Source of the DNA: Phytophthora colocasiae
Taxonomy: Eukaryota; Oomycota; Peronosporomycetes; Peronosporales; Peronosporaceae
Direction of reading: 5' to 3'
DNA: 64,000 nt
Assembly: GCA_018806915.1 (NCBI GenBank)
Contig: JAGKQI010000026.1
Coordinates: 372,001 to 436,000, forward strand
The notes below the pieces were generated by a model. That model was not told where the DNA came from and did not search any database. It saw nothing but the letters and a program-made list of their open reading frames with translations. The position numbers and the translations under genes were made by a program. The number at the start of each line of letters is the position of its first letter. Positions within the stretch are counted from its first letter, which is position 1. This document shows positions 9,445 through 18,775 of the stretch, piece by piece.

Positions 9445-9861
9445 CTAGTTCTCCTCCTGCGTCTGGTTGTAGCCCTTGTACTGTCGCCAGCACTCCTCCA
9501 GCGCAGCCTGCTCCTTCCGCGTCTCGTCGATCCGGTGCCAGTTCTTCTTCAGCGCCTTCTTGTACGCCGAGTACGTCTCACCGCAGTGGTTCTCCACTTC
9601 ACGCAGTCTATGAAAATAAATCCAAAAAATAAGAAAATCATTCTTTTAAATTCGGAATATGTAATATACGCACGTCTTGAGCACGGAGGCCGTGACCTTC
9701 TCGCCCTGCACGAGGCAAGCGCGCGGGTTGGCGTCGCGCTGCTTACAGCGCATGAACTCCAGGTTGGCGTCCGCGCATTCATGCGCCAGGATGCGCGCGG
9801 CGCACGTGAGGCTCGTGTTGTCCGTGTCCGGCAGCTTGACGGTCTTGCGCTCCTCGGCCAT
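9445..9861 (-). CDS. NDUFA8: NADH dehydrogenase (complex I) CHCH subunit NDUFA8
   Basis: Two exons, 9674-9861 and 9445-9607, with a 66-nt intron in phase 2, give 116 aa. Cysteines at about 20, 29, 39 and 49 show CX9C spacing: E-C-A-D-A-N-L-E-F-M-R-C and C-K-Q-R-D-A-N-P-R-A-C. The segment N-x-E-F-M-x-C-K...D-P/A-R-x-C-L is the NDUFA8/19-kDa signature. Two further cysteines lie in exon 2 (about 71 and 102). NDUFA8 is an intermembrane-space, disulfide-stabilised accessory subunit of complex I, imported by the MIA40 pathway, which fits the absence of a cleavable presequence. It is convergent with the LarA-like gene; the roughly 260 bp between them hold both 3' UTRs and nothing else I can see. Confidence 0.87.
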
Positions 9862-10100
9862 GGCTGTACTTGAGCTTGGGTCCCGTTCCAGAGTCTCACC
9901 ACCAAAACCCTCACAAACGAGCGGCTATAATGGATTTGTGTGTGATACATAACATTGGTGTAAGAAACATAGTTTAAAAAAGTGTAGCCATGATGGAAGC
10001 GTTTAAGAGTTAAGACTTCTATAATGGAGACTGTAACGTGTAGGATTGCCATTGCTGCACTACAAGGAGAAGATGACGATTGACACGTTGTCTGAAGCGC

Positions 10101-10934
10101 TTAATGCTGCTGCTCGAAGTCCCATTGCTGACGCACGCTAGTGTTGCCTTCCTCGTTCAGTCGCTCTTCGGCTTCCAGAACCTCTTCTAGCTCCACACGC
10201 TTCATGTGGGGTTCATCGCGTTCCTTATCGCTGTCCTGCAGTACCAGTTGCAGCAAAAAAGGGTAAAGCATCGAGTTAGTGGATCAAATAGTTCTGTGAC
10301 CAATTAAAACCGCAACAAAGCGCATCCGTACCAGCTCGCCAAGGAGAACAATATTGTCACCACTGCACAAAAACAGCCAGAGAAATATGAACAACACACA
10401 GACATCAATATTAGATCTTCAACACCATAACGGCTACCTTCTAGCAGCCTTATGAGACTGCTAGTTATTCTGAACAACCCCCTTACCGGATAATGTTAAG
10501 ACCAAGCTCGATATCACAGAACAATCCTCCAGCCACGTGACGTTCAAACGTGTCTTCAAGAATGATATTCGCTGCACGAGTCAATTTCAAGAAATAACAC
10601 CAAAGAAAATAACCAGGTTGAGTCAATCCTCCTCAATACAGCAAATCACACCTTCTACGAGCCGAATTCTAGAGAAAAACTACACAGCAAACAACGTACA
10701 ATATTGGTCGAAGCTTCGCAGGTATCCAACGAGGTGGCGGCCGTCCCGCAGGACCATCAACACTTGTTCTGCTCAGCATCATGAGTTTGTGTCAGTTGAT
10801 CCCACGTACCGAGGCTAATTCGGCACCAAACGCCGCAAAAAAGCCACCACCAGGACTGCAATACACATAACTTCCAACTACGCACTGTCTAGCTGCTGGA
10901 TAAGGCTGCTGTTGCCTGGGAAGACGCCGCTCAT
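10101..10934 (-). CDS. LSM1: U6-type Sm-like protein LSM1 (cytoplasmic mRNA decapping activator)
   Basis: Assembled by hand from five short exons: 10886-10934, 10700-10771, 10487-10571, 10332-10362 and 10101-10235. All introns are GT-AG and every phase matches, giving 123 aa. It starts MSGVFPGNSSLIQQLD. Sm motif 1 reads V-L-M-V-L-R-D-G-R-H-L-V-G-Y-L-R-S-F-D-Q-Y-x-N-I-I-L-E. Sm motif 2 reads I-I-R-G-D-N-I-V-L-L-G-E-L-D. The C-terminal extension, D-K-E-x-D-E-P-H-M-K-R-V then E-E-V, is specific to LSM1 rather than other Lsm proteins. LSM1 forms the Lsm1-7 ring that binds oligoadenylated mRNA 3' ends and stimulates decapping in P-bodies. No single exon is longer than 135 nt, so simple ORF calling misses this gene. 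Confidence 0.92.
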
Positions 10935-11121
10935 GTTGCCTTCTGCTGTAAATCTAGCTTCTTGTCTGCTTGTTTTGAGTTTGGTTTATACGATTGGGTG
11001 AAATGATGTTAAATATATTTTGAATTTCAACCAGTCATAATTCGACCTTGATTTGCGGTGATCCTTCCTCGTTGGCAGGCAGATAATCGCTCAGCACCAC
11101 ATCACCTTCCTCTAATTGATC
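10935..11121. promoter_or_regulatory. Compact divergent promoter LSM1 / NDUFA5
   Basis: Only 187 bp separate the LSM1 ATG (minus) from the NDUFA5 ATG (plus), so both promoters must lie here or share elements. The interval is A/T-rich around 10,980-11,045. No named motif can be assigned from sequence alone. Confidence 0.4.
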
Positions 11122-11680
11122 ATGTTTGCGTCGCGTGTGCTGCGGATGGCGGTGACCAAGACCTCCACGGGTCTCGTGGGTCTCAAGGTGAACCCGAACG
11201 CCCGCCAGGACCTCATCAAGATCTACCGCCGGACGCTGGAGGAAGTCAAGGTTCGATTTAAACTGAGGAGCTACGTAAGAGTTAAACCTGACTTTTGTTT
11301 CTTGTCAATTTCTGTAGGTTCTGCCACCTCAGGCTAAGAACTACCGCAATGCTGTGGAGCAGATCACCAACTTCCGTCTGAATGTGGTGGAGCAGAACGA
11401 GGAGGTAAGAGAAATGGATGAAGTACTGCATTCTGGTGGTACAGTAGGGATTCTGATGTGGTCTTTTTGGCTGTAGGAGGACGTCATTGAGCGCAAGATC
11501 AACTGCGGACAGCTGGAGGAGCTGATTGAGCAGGCTGAGGACGAGTTGAGCGTCATCCCCGTGTACCTTGGTGGGTAGTACAGACGTTTTTTTTTCTTCT
11601 GACAGTGGAGTTTCTGACTCAGGATATGTTGTTTTACAGAGCACAAGCTGTGGGAGAGCCCCGTTGAGGCTGCCAACTAA
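11122..11680 (+). CDS. NDUFA5: NADH dehydrogenase (complex I) subunit NDUFA5 (B13)
   Basis: Four exons, 11122-11250, 11318-11404, 11477-11570 and 11640-11680, with consistent phases, give 116 aa. The N-terminus (MFASRVLRMAV) precedes T-x-T-G-L-V-G-L-K-V-N-P-N-A-R, matching the TTGLVGL motif of NDUFA5. Next comes Y-R-R-T-L-E-E-V-K, then P-x-x-A-x-Y-R-x-x-V-E-Q-I-T-x-x-R-L, then the G-Q-L-E-E-L-I-E-Q-A-E-D-E-L segment and the terminal K-L-W-E-x-P motif. NDUFA5 is a three-helix accessory subunit of the peripheral (matrix) arm of complex I. The first residues may act as a targeting sequence. The short 3' exon (41 nt) encodes only the last 13 residues. Confidence 0.93.
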
Positions 11681-11830
11681 GCGTTCAGTGCAGCAGCTAG
11701 CAGCGTCATCGACAAAAGGCCTTGCAATTAAATACACAGCTACAAAACAGCATCCAGAAGCAGACTAGACGTACGAATGATGCAAAAGGGTCTATGTATT
11801 TCTCTACCGGTGCACACAGGTTTGACCAGA

Positions 11831-13339
11831 TTAGTTGCGGATCTTGCGACTGCGAGACAGGTTCGACTTGATACCCGTGGTTTCGCCTCCGTACTTGCCA
11901 GCCTCGCCAACACGGACGTCGCGCACCTGGCCCTTCCTTCTGATAACAGCCTTGCGGTACTGCATGCGCTTCTTGACGCGTGGGTTGCGGTTCAGCTTGC
12001 TCTTGTGCGCCTTCAAGCCCTTGTTCTTCATGATCTGGTACGAAGCACCACGCTTGCCGCCCTCGCCCTCCAAGTCGCTGTCTTCGTCGCTCGACGCCAA
12101 AGCTGCAGGGGTCTCGTGCGTGTAGAAGTCCTTCTTTGCCTTCTTGAGCTCCGCGTGATCGCGTGCGGTCTGCTCGTAGAAGAGCTCTGCCTCGGCCAAT
12201 TCCTCGGCTGATACTTCCGCCGTCTTCTTCTGTTTCTTCTGCTTTTTGGTCGAAACCTTCTCGCCATCGGCACTGCGCTTGCGGTCCGCCTTGGAAAAGA
12301 ACTTATCCAGTCCATCGTCAGTCTTCGGTTCCCTCTCAGCTGGCAGTTCTTTCGTGAGCAAATCTTGCAATTGGCTGTCCAATACTTCATCTAAAGACTG
12401 GAGCTTGTTCAGCTGCTTCTTCAGCAATAGCAAATGCATGAGCACAGGGTGATCCGACACGCTCTTGCCCTCCGCACGCAGCAGCAGATAGAAGGAAATG
12501 TTCGCCGAGTAGTTCAGAAGCAGATTCTGTCGAGTCATAAGATAGCGCAGGCCCATTTGCAATTGACGCGATTTCCTACGAACAGGTCGAAGTTTGAGCA
12601 CAGCTGGAGTTACGACCTCCTCCAGCTCTTTCGTAGTCGCTTCAAGCTCCGACATCAATCCCAGAAGCTCAGGAGCAGACTGGTTGACAATCTGCAGCTT
12701 GTCCTTCTTGGACATCTTGGAAAAGTCTTTATGCACCTGCTCCATAGTTTCAGCTCCTCCAGCGCCATTATCAGCCAGTGTAGCGATATCTGCGAGTTGT
12801 TCACCGACGAGTTCCTCATCATCCACCGGTGCAGCTTCATTCTCCTCTTCTTCTTCCTCCTCTTCATCCGCTTCTGGTTCATCAATACCAAAGTCCTCGT
12901 CGTCCATCATCTCTGCCTGTTTGCGTTGCAACTCTAGAGCTGCTTCTTCTTCATCTTTGGCAATTTCTTCATCCGACTCGAGTTCGTACTCAGCTGTATC
13001 AGCCGAATAGAAAGTCTTGCGGTTTTTGCCCCATTTACCTTCCATCTGCATCGCTTTTTTGCGCTCAGCGTCAGCATCATACATGTTTTCGTCATCATCA
13101 TCTTCTTCTTCCTCTTCATCGTCTTCGTCTCCACCGAGCTCCAGCACTTCTTGTCCTGCCAATTCGTCGTCTTCAGACTCCACCTGTTCGCTGTCGCTCT
13201 CATTCTCGGACGGATCATCGTAGAACGTCAGCTCCGCCTCCTCCTGCTCCTTCTGCGCTTCTTTCAATCGCTGCTTACGTAGACGCAACTCCGCGCCGCC
13301 GTCGCCCGTGCGAGCCGAGTGCCTCGCCTTGCGTCCCAT
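11831..13339 (-). CDS. UTP3: SSU processome protein UTP3/SAS10
   Basis: An intact ORF of 502 aa. The N-terminal 200 residues are very acidic, with long D/E runs. A Sas10/Utp3/C1D domain follows at about residues 205-290 (S-A-P-E-L-L-G-L-M-S-E-L). A Lys-rich linker follows. The diagnostic C-terminal Sas10 domain (about 430-502) reads R-G-A-S-Y-Q-I-M-K-N-K-G-L, then R-N-P-R-V-K-K-R-M-Q-Y-R-K-A-V-I-R-R-K-G-Q-V-R, then Y-G-G-E-T-T-G-I-K. UTP3 acts in the U3-containing small-subunit processome during early 18S processing in the nucleolus. It is convergent with NDUFA5 with about 150 bp between the stops. Confidence 0.96.
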   Translation of the reverse strand: MGRKARHSARTGDGGAELRLRKQRLKEAQKEQEEAELTFYDDPSENESDSEQVESEDDELAGQEVLELGGDEDDEEEEEDDDDENMYDADAERKKAMQMEGKWGKNRKTFYSADTAEYELESDEEIAKDEEEAALELQRKQAEMMDDEDFGIDEPEADEEEEEEEENEAAPVDDEELVGEQLADIATLADNGAGGAETMEQVHKDFSKMSKKDKLQIVNQSAPELLGLMSELEATTKELEEVVTPAVLKLRPVRRKSRQLQMGLRYLMTRQNLLLNYSANISFYLLLRAEGKSVSDHPVLMHLLLLKKQLNKLQSLDEVLDSQLQDLLTKELPAEREPKTDDGLDKFFSKADRKRSADGEKVSTKKQKKQKKTAEVSAEELAEAELFYEQTARDHAELKKAKKDFYTHETPAALASSDEDSDLEGEGGKRGASYQIMKNKGLKAHKSKLNRNPRVKKRMQYRKAVIRRKGQVRDVRVGEAGKYGGETTGIKSNLSRSRKIRN

Positions 13340-13471
13340 TTCTTACTGTCGTTTTGGCTGGCCGGAAAGCTCTTTGACTGGCTGGCACCTATTGCAACGT
13401 TTCTGTACTATTTCATGTGTCTTTACACCATTTAAGTGGAGCTTTTGTGGTCCTGACATTGGGGAATTGAA

Positions 13472-14506
13472 ATGCGAGCAGCTACAGTTGGGCGAGCGAC
13501 CAGAGCTGCGACGTCCTATTACGGCCAACGCAATGGCTCTGCACTGGTGGCCAAAGGCCTAGGAGCTTCCTCGATCCGCTCGCAACATGTTGCAAAGCAG
13601 ACGCAGCTGCAAGTGACGAGATCCTTTGCTAATGCGTCACAGCCTCGCGAAGACACGCACAAGTTCTCATGGGCCGAGACGGACATCGCGCCGCCTTCTC
13701 CAGGTCGCGGTGTCATTGGCCGCTCTGCTAATGTGGATGTGACCAAGAGTCAGAACCCTATTCAACGCTGGCATTGGCTCTGGAAGATGCTGGGCTTCTT
13801 GAACGAAGACGACCGCTTGTTCCGCCACTCGACGGCTGTGTTCCAGAGCTGCATGAACCACACGGCCAGACCGGAGTATTACCAAGCGCTGGGGTTGCCA
13901 CGTACGTTCCGTGCGCAGCAGGCGCTGCTCATGATGCACGTGTGGATGGTGCACCGCCGCTTGGCGCTGGAAGGCGACCAAGGCAAGATCATGCAGGAAC
14001 TGATGTTCGACCGTCTGTGGGAAGAAACCGTCGTGCGGATCCGCTACCTGGACATCTCTGAGCTCACGGTGAACAAGCATCTAGCTCAGGTGCAGCAGGT
14101 GTGCTTCAACGCTTGCATCGCCTATGATCAAGGCTTGAAGAACGGCCCCAACGCCCTCCAGAGTGCTGTGGCCAAGCATCTACTAGAGAACGAGGGAACT
14201 GAAGGTCTGCGTATCGCTAGCATCGTGGCTGATTATATGAAGCGCGAGCTCAAGAACCTGGAGAAGGTGGACGCCAAGTACATCACGGAAGGAACGATTC
14301 CATGGACTCCGTTGCCGGAGACCCACGTGAAGGAGGCGCACCCAGACGACGATGACAATGTGGTGCTTATCGGACAGCGCTTTGGTAATTGGCGATCGGC
14401 TCTCGACAACCGTGGCAAGCTCTACTACTGGAACTTGACAACGAGATACTCCGTGTGGGACCAACCGACGGGCGACAAACTCCACGAAGGGGAGGAGCAG
14501 CAGTAA
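13472..14506 (+). CDS. UQCC1: Ubiquinol-cytochrome c reductase assembly factor UQCC1/CBP3 with C-terminal WW domain
   Basis: A single-exon ORF of 344 aa. The first 50 residues are basic, Ser/Ala-rich and acid-poor, as in a mitochondrial presequence. Residues about 110-260 form the CBP3/ubiquinol-cytochrome c chaperone domain: R-P-E-Y-Y-Q-A-L-G-L-P-x-T-F, then M-M-H-V-W-M-V-H-R-R-L, then D-R-L-W-E-E-T, and the I-A-Y-D-Q-G-L segment. UQCC1/CBP3 with CBP6/UQCC2 binds the mitoribosome and newly made cytochrome b for complex III assembly. Residues 304-334 form a clear WW domain (N-W-R-S...G-K-L-Y-Y-W-N...S-V-W-D-Q-P). This is not part of the usual CBP3 protein and suggests a lineage-specific fusion binding Pro-rich partners. 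Confidence 0.88.
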   Translation: MRAATVGRATRAATSYYGQRNGSALVAKGLGASSIRSQHVAKQTQLQVTRSFANASQPREDTHKFSWAETDIAPPSPGRGVIGRSANVDVTKSQNPIQRWHWLWKMLGFLNEDDRLFRHSTAVFQSCMNHTARPEYYQALGLPRTFRAQQALLMMHVWMVHRRLALEGDQGKIMQELMFDRLWEETVVRIRYLDISELTVNKHLAQVQQVCFNACIAYDQGLKNGPNALQSAVAKHLLENEGTEGLRIASIVADYMKRELKNLEKVDAKYITEGTIPWTPLPETHVKEAHPDDDDNVVLIGQRFGNWRSALDNRGKLYYWNLTTRYSVWDQPTGDKLHEGEEQQ

Positions 14507-14699
14507 ACGTAGGAGTGTACCGACCAGTGAATCCATCGATAGAGAGTAAATTCATACACCGGAAGTGCTTCTAACTGTTTCTGCTGTGTTGCATTATATC
14601 TTTCCGTCACAGCATTCAATACATCCAAAAAAATCTCATTAGACAAATTGACGCTATGAACCGGTCGCAATCTCGGCCGGTTCTTAGCGTCAATATTGT

Positions 14700-15067
14700 C
14701 TAATTGGCAGCTGCTGCCTTGGATTCCGCTTTGGCCTTCTCCTCCGCGGCCACACGATCGCGACGTTCCTGCATTTTCTGCCTCACGTAGGCGTCTGAGG
14801 CCTTGGCGTGCTGGAAATTCTCCGAGCGGATTCGGGTCTTCTCTTCTCTAAAGCACCAGTCCAAGGCCGTCTTCACGTTGCCACAGGCGCCGAAGAACTT
14901 GGCGTACGGGTTCTCCTCGTGGCACTCGAGCAGCGCCTTGATTTGCTGCTCAATCAATTAATTGTCTGTCAGTATAATAACCACACGTCATATCGCAGTT
15001 AAAACCGTCCAGTTGCAGCACATACTTCCTGGCAATCAGGATGCGGACGGTCGAGTGGCGTGTGCAT
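14700..15067 (-). CDS. CMC2: COX assembly mitochondrial protein CMC2 (CHCH family)
   Basis: Two exons: 15026-15067 encodes M-H-T-P-L-D-R-P-H-P-D-C-Q-E, and exon 2 runs from 14945 (or 14948) to 14700, joined in phase 0. The M-H-x-x-L...C start, the L-L-E-C-H-E-E-N-P-Y-A-K-F-F-G-A-C core and a CX9C pair (C-G-N-V-K-T-A-L-D-W-C) match CMC2 closely, including the K-F-F-G-x-C block. The protein has about 96 residues, with a Lys/Ala-rich helical tail. CMC2 is an intermembrane-space protein that supports cytochrome c oxidase biogenesis with CMC1. Two adjacent CAG acceptors leave one Gln optional. The gene lies 193 bp from the UQCC1 stop, convergent. Confidence 0.86.
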
Positions 15068-15702
15068 GCTGGAGGAGCTTCAGCTTGAGGTCGAGATGGA
15101 CTCTGACAGTTTAATGGTGGGTCAGGCACAAAGTGCTCGTCTATGCTACATCAACGTGTGTCGTACACTACAGGGAGCGACATATATTAATGTGGATACG
15201 TATTAATACGTCACTCACTGTGCAGAAGCTTTCAGCACGGGATGAAGCGCCCTAGCGCTCCACACAGACTACTTGCGCAGATGAAACATGGTACAAGCAT
15301 GGAGAACAATTTGCTACAACATGTGAAGAATTTGCAAGGCGCTACCTACCCTGTACGACACACACCACCAGGATATCCTCTTTAAGAACAGCTGCCACGT
15401 TATCAGTTTCCGAGTCAGGTAGTACCGTGAGCGACAGATTAAATTACACAGAAATTAGGTAGTACCGTGAGCGACACCCACAACACGAGTCAGGTAGTAC
15501 CGTGAACGACGTTTGATCCGAATGCATCGTGTTTTGCAAAAGATATGCCGCGATTACCCTGTTTTGTCACAGATGGATCTATGTTGCATTTTTATGTGTT
15601 GCACACCATTGCAACATAACATTCTCTAGCAACTTAACTTGTATTGTGCTTTCATAGCCTCATAGCAAGCGCGCACCAACCAGCAGCAAAGTAGGAATCG
15701 CG
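15068..15702. other. Intergenic region between CMC2 and TIM13
   Basis: About 635 bp between divergently transcribed genes. No convincing coding exon was found on either strand. Apart from the three short direct repeats at 15411-15510 (listed separately), it appears to be promoter and leader sequence. Confidence 0.3.
15411..15510 (+). repeat. Three spaced copies of a 19-nt direct repeat
   Basis: The unit AGGTAGTACCGTGAGCGAC occurs at about 15417-15435 and 15457-15475, and with one change (GAACGAC ending) at about 15492-15510. Copies 1 and 3 share a longer version that begins CGAGTCAGGTAG. Spacing is 40 and 35 nt start to start. The copies lie about 190-290 bp upstream of the TIM13 ATG and could be a repeated regulatory site or remnant minisatellite. 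Confidence 0.6.
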
Positions 15703-16072
15703 ATGGACGGCGCCAACTTCACCCCCCAGCAGAAGGCCGAGCTCATTAACCGAGTAAGTTTAAGCTGCTGAAGTAATTCTGTATCTACCCCTGCGCAGAC
15801 GCACATCAATCGATGAGTCTGCTGCTGTGTAACGAAGAGGTTCACGAGACAAAGACTCTGACGATCTCCATTATTGACAGGTGCGCTCGGAAGTGCAGCA
15901 GCAGGCGCTGCAGGATCTGACGCAGAACCTGCAGGAGAAGTGCTTTGACAAGTGCATCACGCGCCCCAACGGCAAGCTGGACGGCAAGCAGCAGAACTGC
16001 CTCGCTCTGTGCATCAACAGATACATCGACACCATGAAGGTGGTCTCGGAGAGCATGGCACAGCGCGGATAA
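15703..16072 (+). CDS. TIM13: Mitochondrial intermembrane-space chaperone TIM13
   Basis: Two exons, 15703-15753 and 15881-16072, joined in phase 0 by a 127-nt intron, give 80 aa. Twin CX3C motifs are visible: C38-F-D-K-C42 and C57-L-A-L-C61, spaced as in small TIM proteins. The helix V-Q-Q-Q-A-L-Q-D-L-T-Q-N-L-Q-E-K-C and the C-T-R/C-I-T-R-P-N-G-K-L between the pairs favour TIM13 over TIM8, TIM9 or TIM10. The TIM8-TIM13 hexamer carries hydrophobic precursors across the intermembrane space. The start ATG is the first in a good context and gives a typical short N-terminus. Confidence 0.9.
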
Positions 16073-16472
16073 ACAACAGGTTATTCGAATGTTGTCAGCG
16101 TCAAGCCGACTGAGAGCAAGGAAGTAAGGTTGTAGATATAGCGAGACACGAGCTTATAGTTCCCTTTAGAGGGAACGCAGCGCCTCAATACACAACGACC
16201 TTAACGTTATTTCTCTTATACAGACATAAGATCGGAAAACGTATGAATGACGGGGTTGAACTGCTTTGTTCTTGCTCGTTCGTTGACCAGCGTTAAATAG
16301 TGAGACTACGACCGACCAAGGCGAAGGCGAGGTCGAACCCGCAAGCAACCGACTCCATAAGCGACGCAACTGCAATTCCTGTCAGCCCTCACAAGGCATA
16401 TCTGTCGACATTCCTCGAAAGAACCAGCTCTTGAACTGTCAGCTAGACGTTGGACATGACGCGTTGGTCCGC
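16073..16472. other. Convergent 3' region between TIM13 and RPS21
   Basis: About 400 bp of 3' flank shared by two convergent genes. It holds one small perfect hairpin at 16159-16176 (7-bp stem GTTCCCT/AGGGAAC, 4-nt loop) about 90 bp after the TIM13 stop. No tRNA-like cloverleaf or coding exon was found. Confidence 0.3.
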
Positions 16473-16791
16473 TTAGTTCTTGGCGTCCGCCTGGCGGGCC
16501 AGCTCGGTGATGGCCATGTCGCCCTCACCGTGGTGACGGATGTATCCAGCCAGAGCGAAGGTGTCCGACTCGCCGGTGAAGACGCCATTGGCGTTCACGC
16601 GGGCGACGTTGATCTGCACCGAAGCGTGGTCCTTGGCCGCAAGGATGCGGTTGGTCCACGAGCTGTTGGCAATAAACCAGCGAAAAAAAGTCAGCACTTC
16701 AGCACTGGCATATAATCTATTGCATTAAACTCAGTACGCACCACTTGCGCGGGATGTAGATGTCGATCGACTGGCCGGCCTCGTTCTGCAT
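16473..16791 (-). CDS. RPS21: 40S ribosomal protein S21 (eS21)
   Basis: Two exons, 16742-16791 and 16473-16662, with a 79-nt phase-2 intron, give 79 aa. Exon 1 reads M-Q-N-E-A-G-Q-S-I-D-I-Y-I-P-R-K. Exon 2 continues C-S-W-T-N-R-I-L-A-A-K-D-H-A-S-V-Q-I-N-V-A. This matches eS21 (M-Q-N-D/E-x-G...D-L-Y-x-P-R-K-C-S-x-T-N-R-x-I-x-A-K-D-H-A-S-V-Q). eS21 is a small solvent-side protein of the 40S subunit involved in late 20S to 18S maturation. An intron this early is common in ribosomal protein genes. RPS21 and prefoldin 2 are divergent, with 233 bp between start codons. Confidence 0.95.
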
Positions 16792-17024
16792 GGTTACTTG
16801 TCTAGAGTCAGTTGAATTCCTCAATAAAAGCTTTACCAGGTTGAGATTTTGCGTGGAGCTCCCCAAAACCAATGGCCCTGACTGTACGTTACCGGTCGTT
16901 CATACAAACATCAAGGTATTTTTCCTCTCTGCCCGTTCCTCTTGAATCTGATACAATATCATGTGGCATACACAGGAATAGCATTCCCCAATCCACTCGA
17001 GGAGCTACAGTAACTTACGCTAAA

Positions 17025-17363
17025 ATGTCGGAGCAGATCACGGAGCAGCAGGTGGTGGCCACGTACAAGAGTCTGCGCGCTGAAGTGCGGCAGATGGCTG
17101 AGAAGATCGCAGAGCTGGAGGTGGAGACGACGGAGCACGACCGCGTCATCCAGACGCTCAATGAACTGCCCAACGACCGCAAGGCCTACCGCATGGTGGG
17201 AGGAGTGCTGGTGGAGCGCACGGTGCAGGAGGTTCTCCCCGCTGTGACGGCCAATCGCGACGGTATCGCTCAGGTTCTTTCGCAGCTGAATGACAGTATC
17301 AAGCAGAAGGAGAAGACGGCAGATGAGTGGCAGCGGAAGTACAACATCCAGGTGCAGCAGTAA
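17025..17363 (+). CDS. PFDN2: Prefoldin subunit 2
   Basis: A single-exon ORF of 112 aa from the ATG at 17025. It is a beta-type prefoldin: two coiled-coil arms (about 8-45 and 75-108) around a short hairpin with D-R-K-A-Y-R-M-V-G-G-V-L-V-E-R-T-V-x-E-V-L-P, the PFDN2/GIM4 signature. Prefoldin is a jellyfish-shaped hexamer that hands nascent actin and tubulin to the CCT chaperonin. An open frame extends upstream to 16872, but the peptide there is unlike any prefoldin N-terminus. The gene is convergent with the coiled-coil gene downstream; the 258 bp between them look like 3' UTR. Confidence 0.95.
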   Translation: MSEQITEQQVVATYKSLRAEVRQMAEKIAELEVETTEHDRVIQTLNELPNDRKAYRMVGGVLVERTVQEVLPAVTANRDGIAQVLSQLNDSIKQKEKTADEWQRKYNIQVQQ

Positions 17364-17621
17364 GAGGCAGGAACGTTGTCGCAAGGATAGATTTTGCGAC
17401 GGATGCGTGCGTTCGTAGTCCATTGAAGAACACGAAGGACTATTTATCCTACTGCAGCAGTCGAGTTGGTTGCAACTTGGTTTCTTTTGATGAAATACTG
17501 GTACAGGTTGGTTGATTTTTATTCAGTTTAGGATTTGCCAGTCCCCTCGGTTAACGCGTGCATGAGTCGTTTCTACGCGATAGTGGCAAGTTAGTTGTTA
17601 TACGATGACAGCCACCACAGA

Positions 17622-18565
17622 TCACAACGATGATACCTGCAACGCCATGTTGATAGTCTTGATCTGGTCGTATTTGGCTGTCAAGATCTTCAACTTCTCA
17701 TCGAATGACGTCTCTTGTTGCTCCACCACCGTTTTCAGCGAATAGATCGCTTGGTCCTGTACGAATAGCACCTTACGAATGAATACTTCCATTCACTTGA
17801 TTTCTTACTACATCGCTAGAACGTACCTTTTGCTTGCAGGCCGCTTCAAGCTCCTTAATCCTTGTTACAAGTGGGTCATCCTCGGCGTCACGCTTCCGCC
17901 ATACTCGTGCATTTCGATTTCCTAATTCTCTATCGTTAGATGTTCCAATCTGTTGTCGCTGCGCTAGTTCGTCCTCTGATAGACTCAAAAGCCTCTCCAA
18001 CTCTGTCAGCAGCTCCTCTTGCTGTGTTTTGTGTTCTTTTGCTACAACCACCTTCTCCTCTCGATAAAACCTCTCCCATCGTCGTAATTGCTACATAGTT
18101 CCAACAACAAAAAGCACTATCAGCCATACTATCTCAAGTAGTTCCTCACCGCTGCCATATCTTCACCTGTTGTAACTCGTCGTTCCTGCTTCTCAGCTCG
18201 CGCATCTGCTGCTCATCAATCTGATTCTCGTGCAACATTCCTTCGAGCTCAATAACGCGCTGTACCTGCTGGTCCATTTCGTGCTGATTCTGTGCAATTT
18301 GTTCCTCCATTGCCGTGAGCTTCTCCTGCAGTTCCACATTGTGTTCACTCAGTAATTTTCGGTCGTGTGCGTACTTGGAGATGCGCAGCTGCAACTCATG
18401 CTCCCACTTGCTCTGCTCCGTCTTGAACGCATACAATTGCGCACGTTGCGCCTCCATGCGACGCTGCAGACTCGTAGCCAACTCGCGTTCCACCTCCAGT
18501 TCTCGTGCGCCCCACCAGTCACGCGCAGTCTGCGCCTCATCTTGCGCCGTCGTATCCGACTGCAT
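17622..18565 (-). CDS. Coiled-coil protein of unknown function
   Basis: Three exons, 18167-18565, 17827-18090 and 17622-17756, all phase 0, give 265 aa. Nearly the whole chain is predicted heptad coiled coil: long runs of Glu, Gln, Arg and Leu such as E-L-E-V-E-R-E-L-A-T-S-L-Q-R-R and Q-Q-E-E-L-L-T-E-L-E-R-L-L. The only non-helical stretch is around residues 185-205. No enzyme domain, TM helix or signal is visible. The composition resembles ciliary/centrosomal CCDC-type proteins, but I cannot assign a family. The stop follows four codons after a possible further donor (CAG/GTATCA), so an extra 3' exon is possible. Confidence 0.75.
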
Positions 18566-18775
18566 CTCTTTAGAGTGAAAATACGTTTAAACAGTGTGTT
18601 GAAATGATAAAAACCTACAGTAGTTCATGTGGTGCACATGTCATGCAACATCTGACTCCCTTCATACAAACATCAAGTGAAAATCTAATGTTGCAGCAGT
18701 GAAGATAGACCTCCCCTCGTTTGTGGTTGCAAGTCACTCGCTCACTCGCCAGCCTCAAGTCTCCAGACCCCCAGA

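Noticed and set aside
16159..16176. Short hairpin as an RNA gene or bacterial-type terminator
   Set aside because: Only a 7-bp stem, single copy, in a eukaryotic 3' flank; reported only as sequence content.
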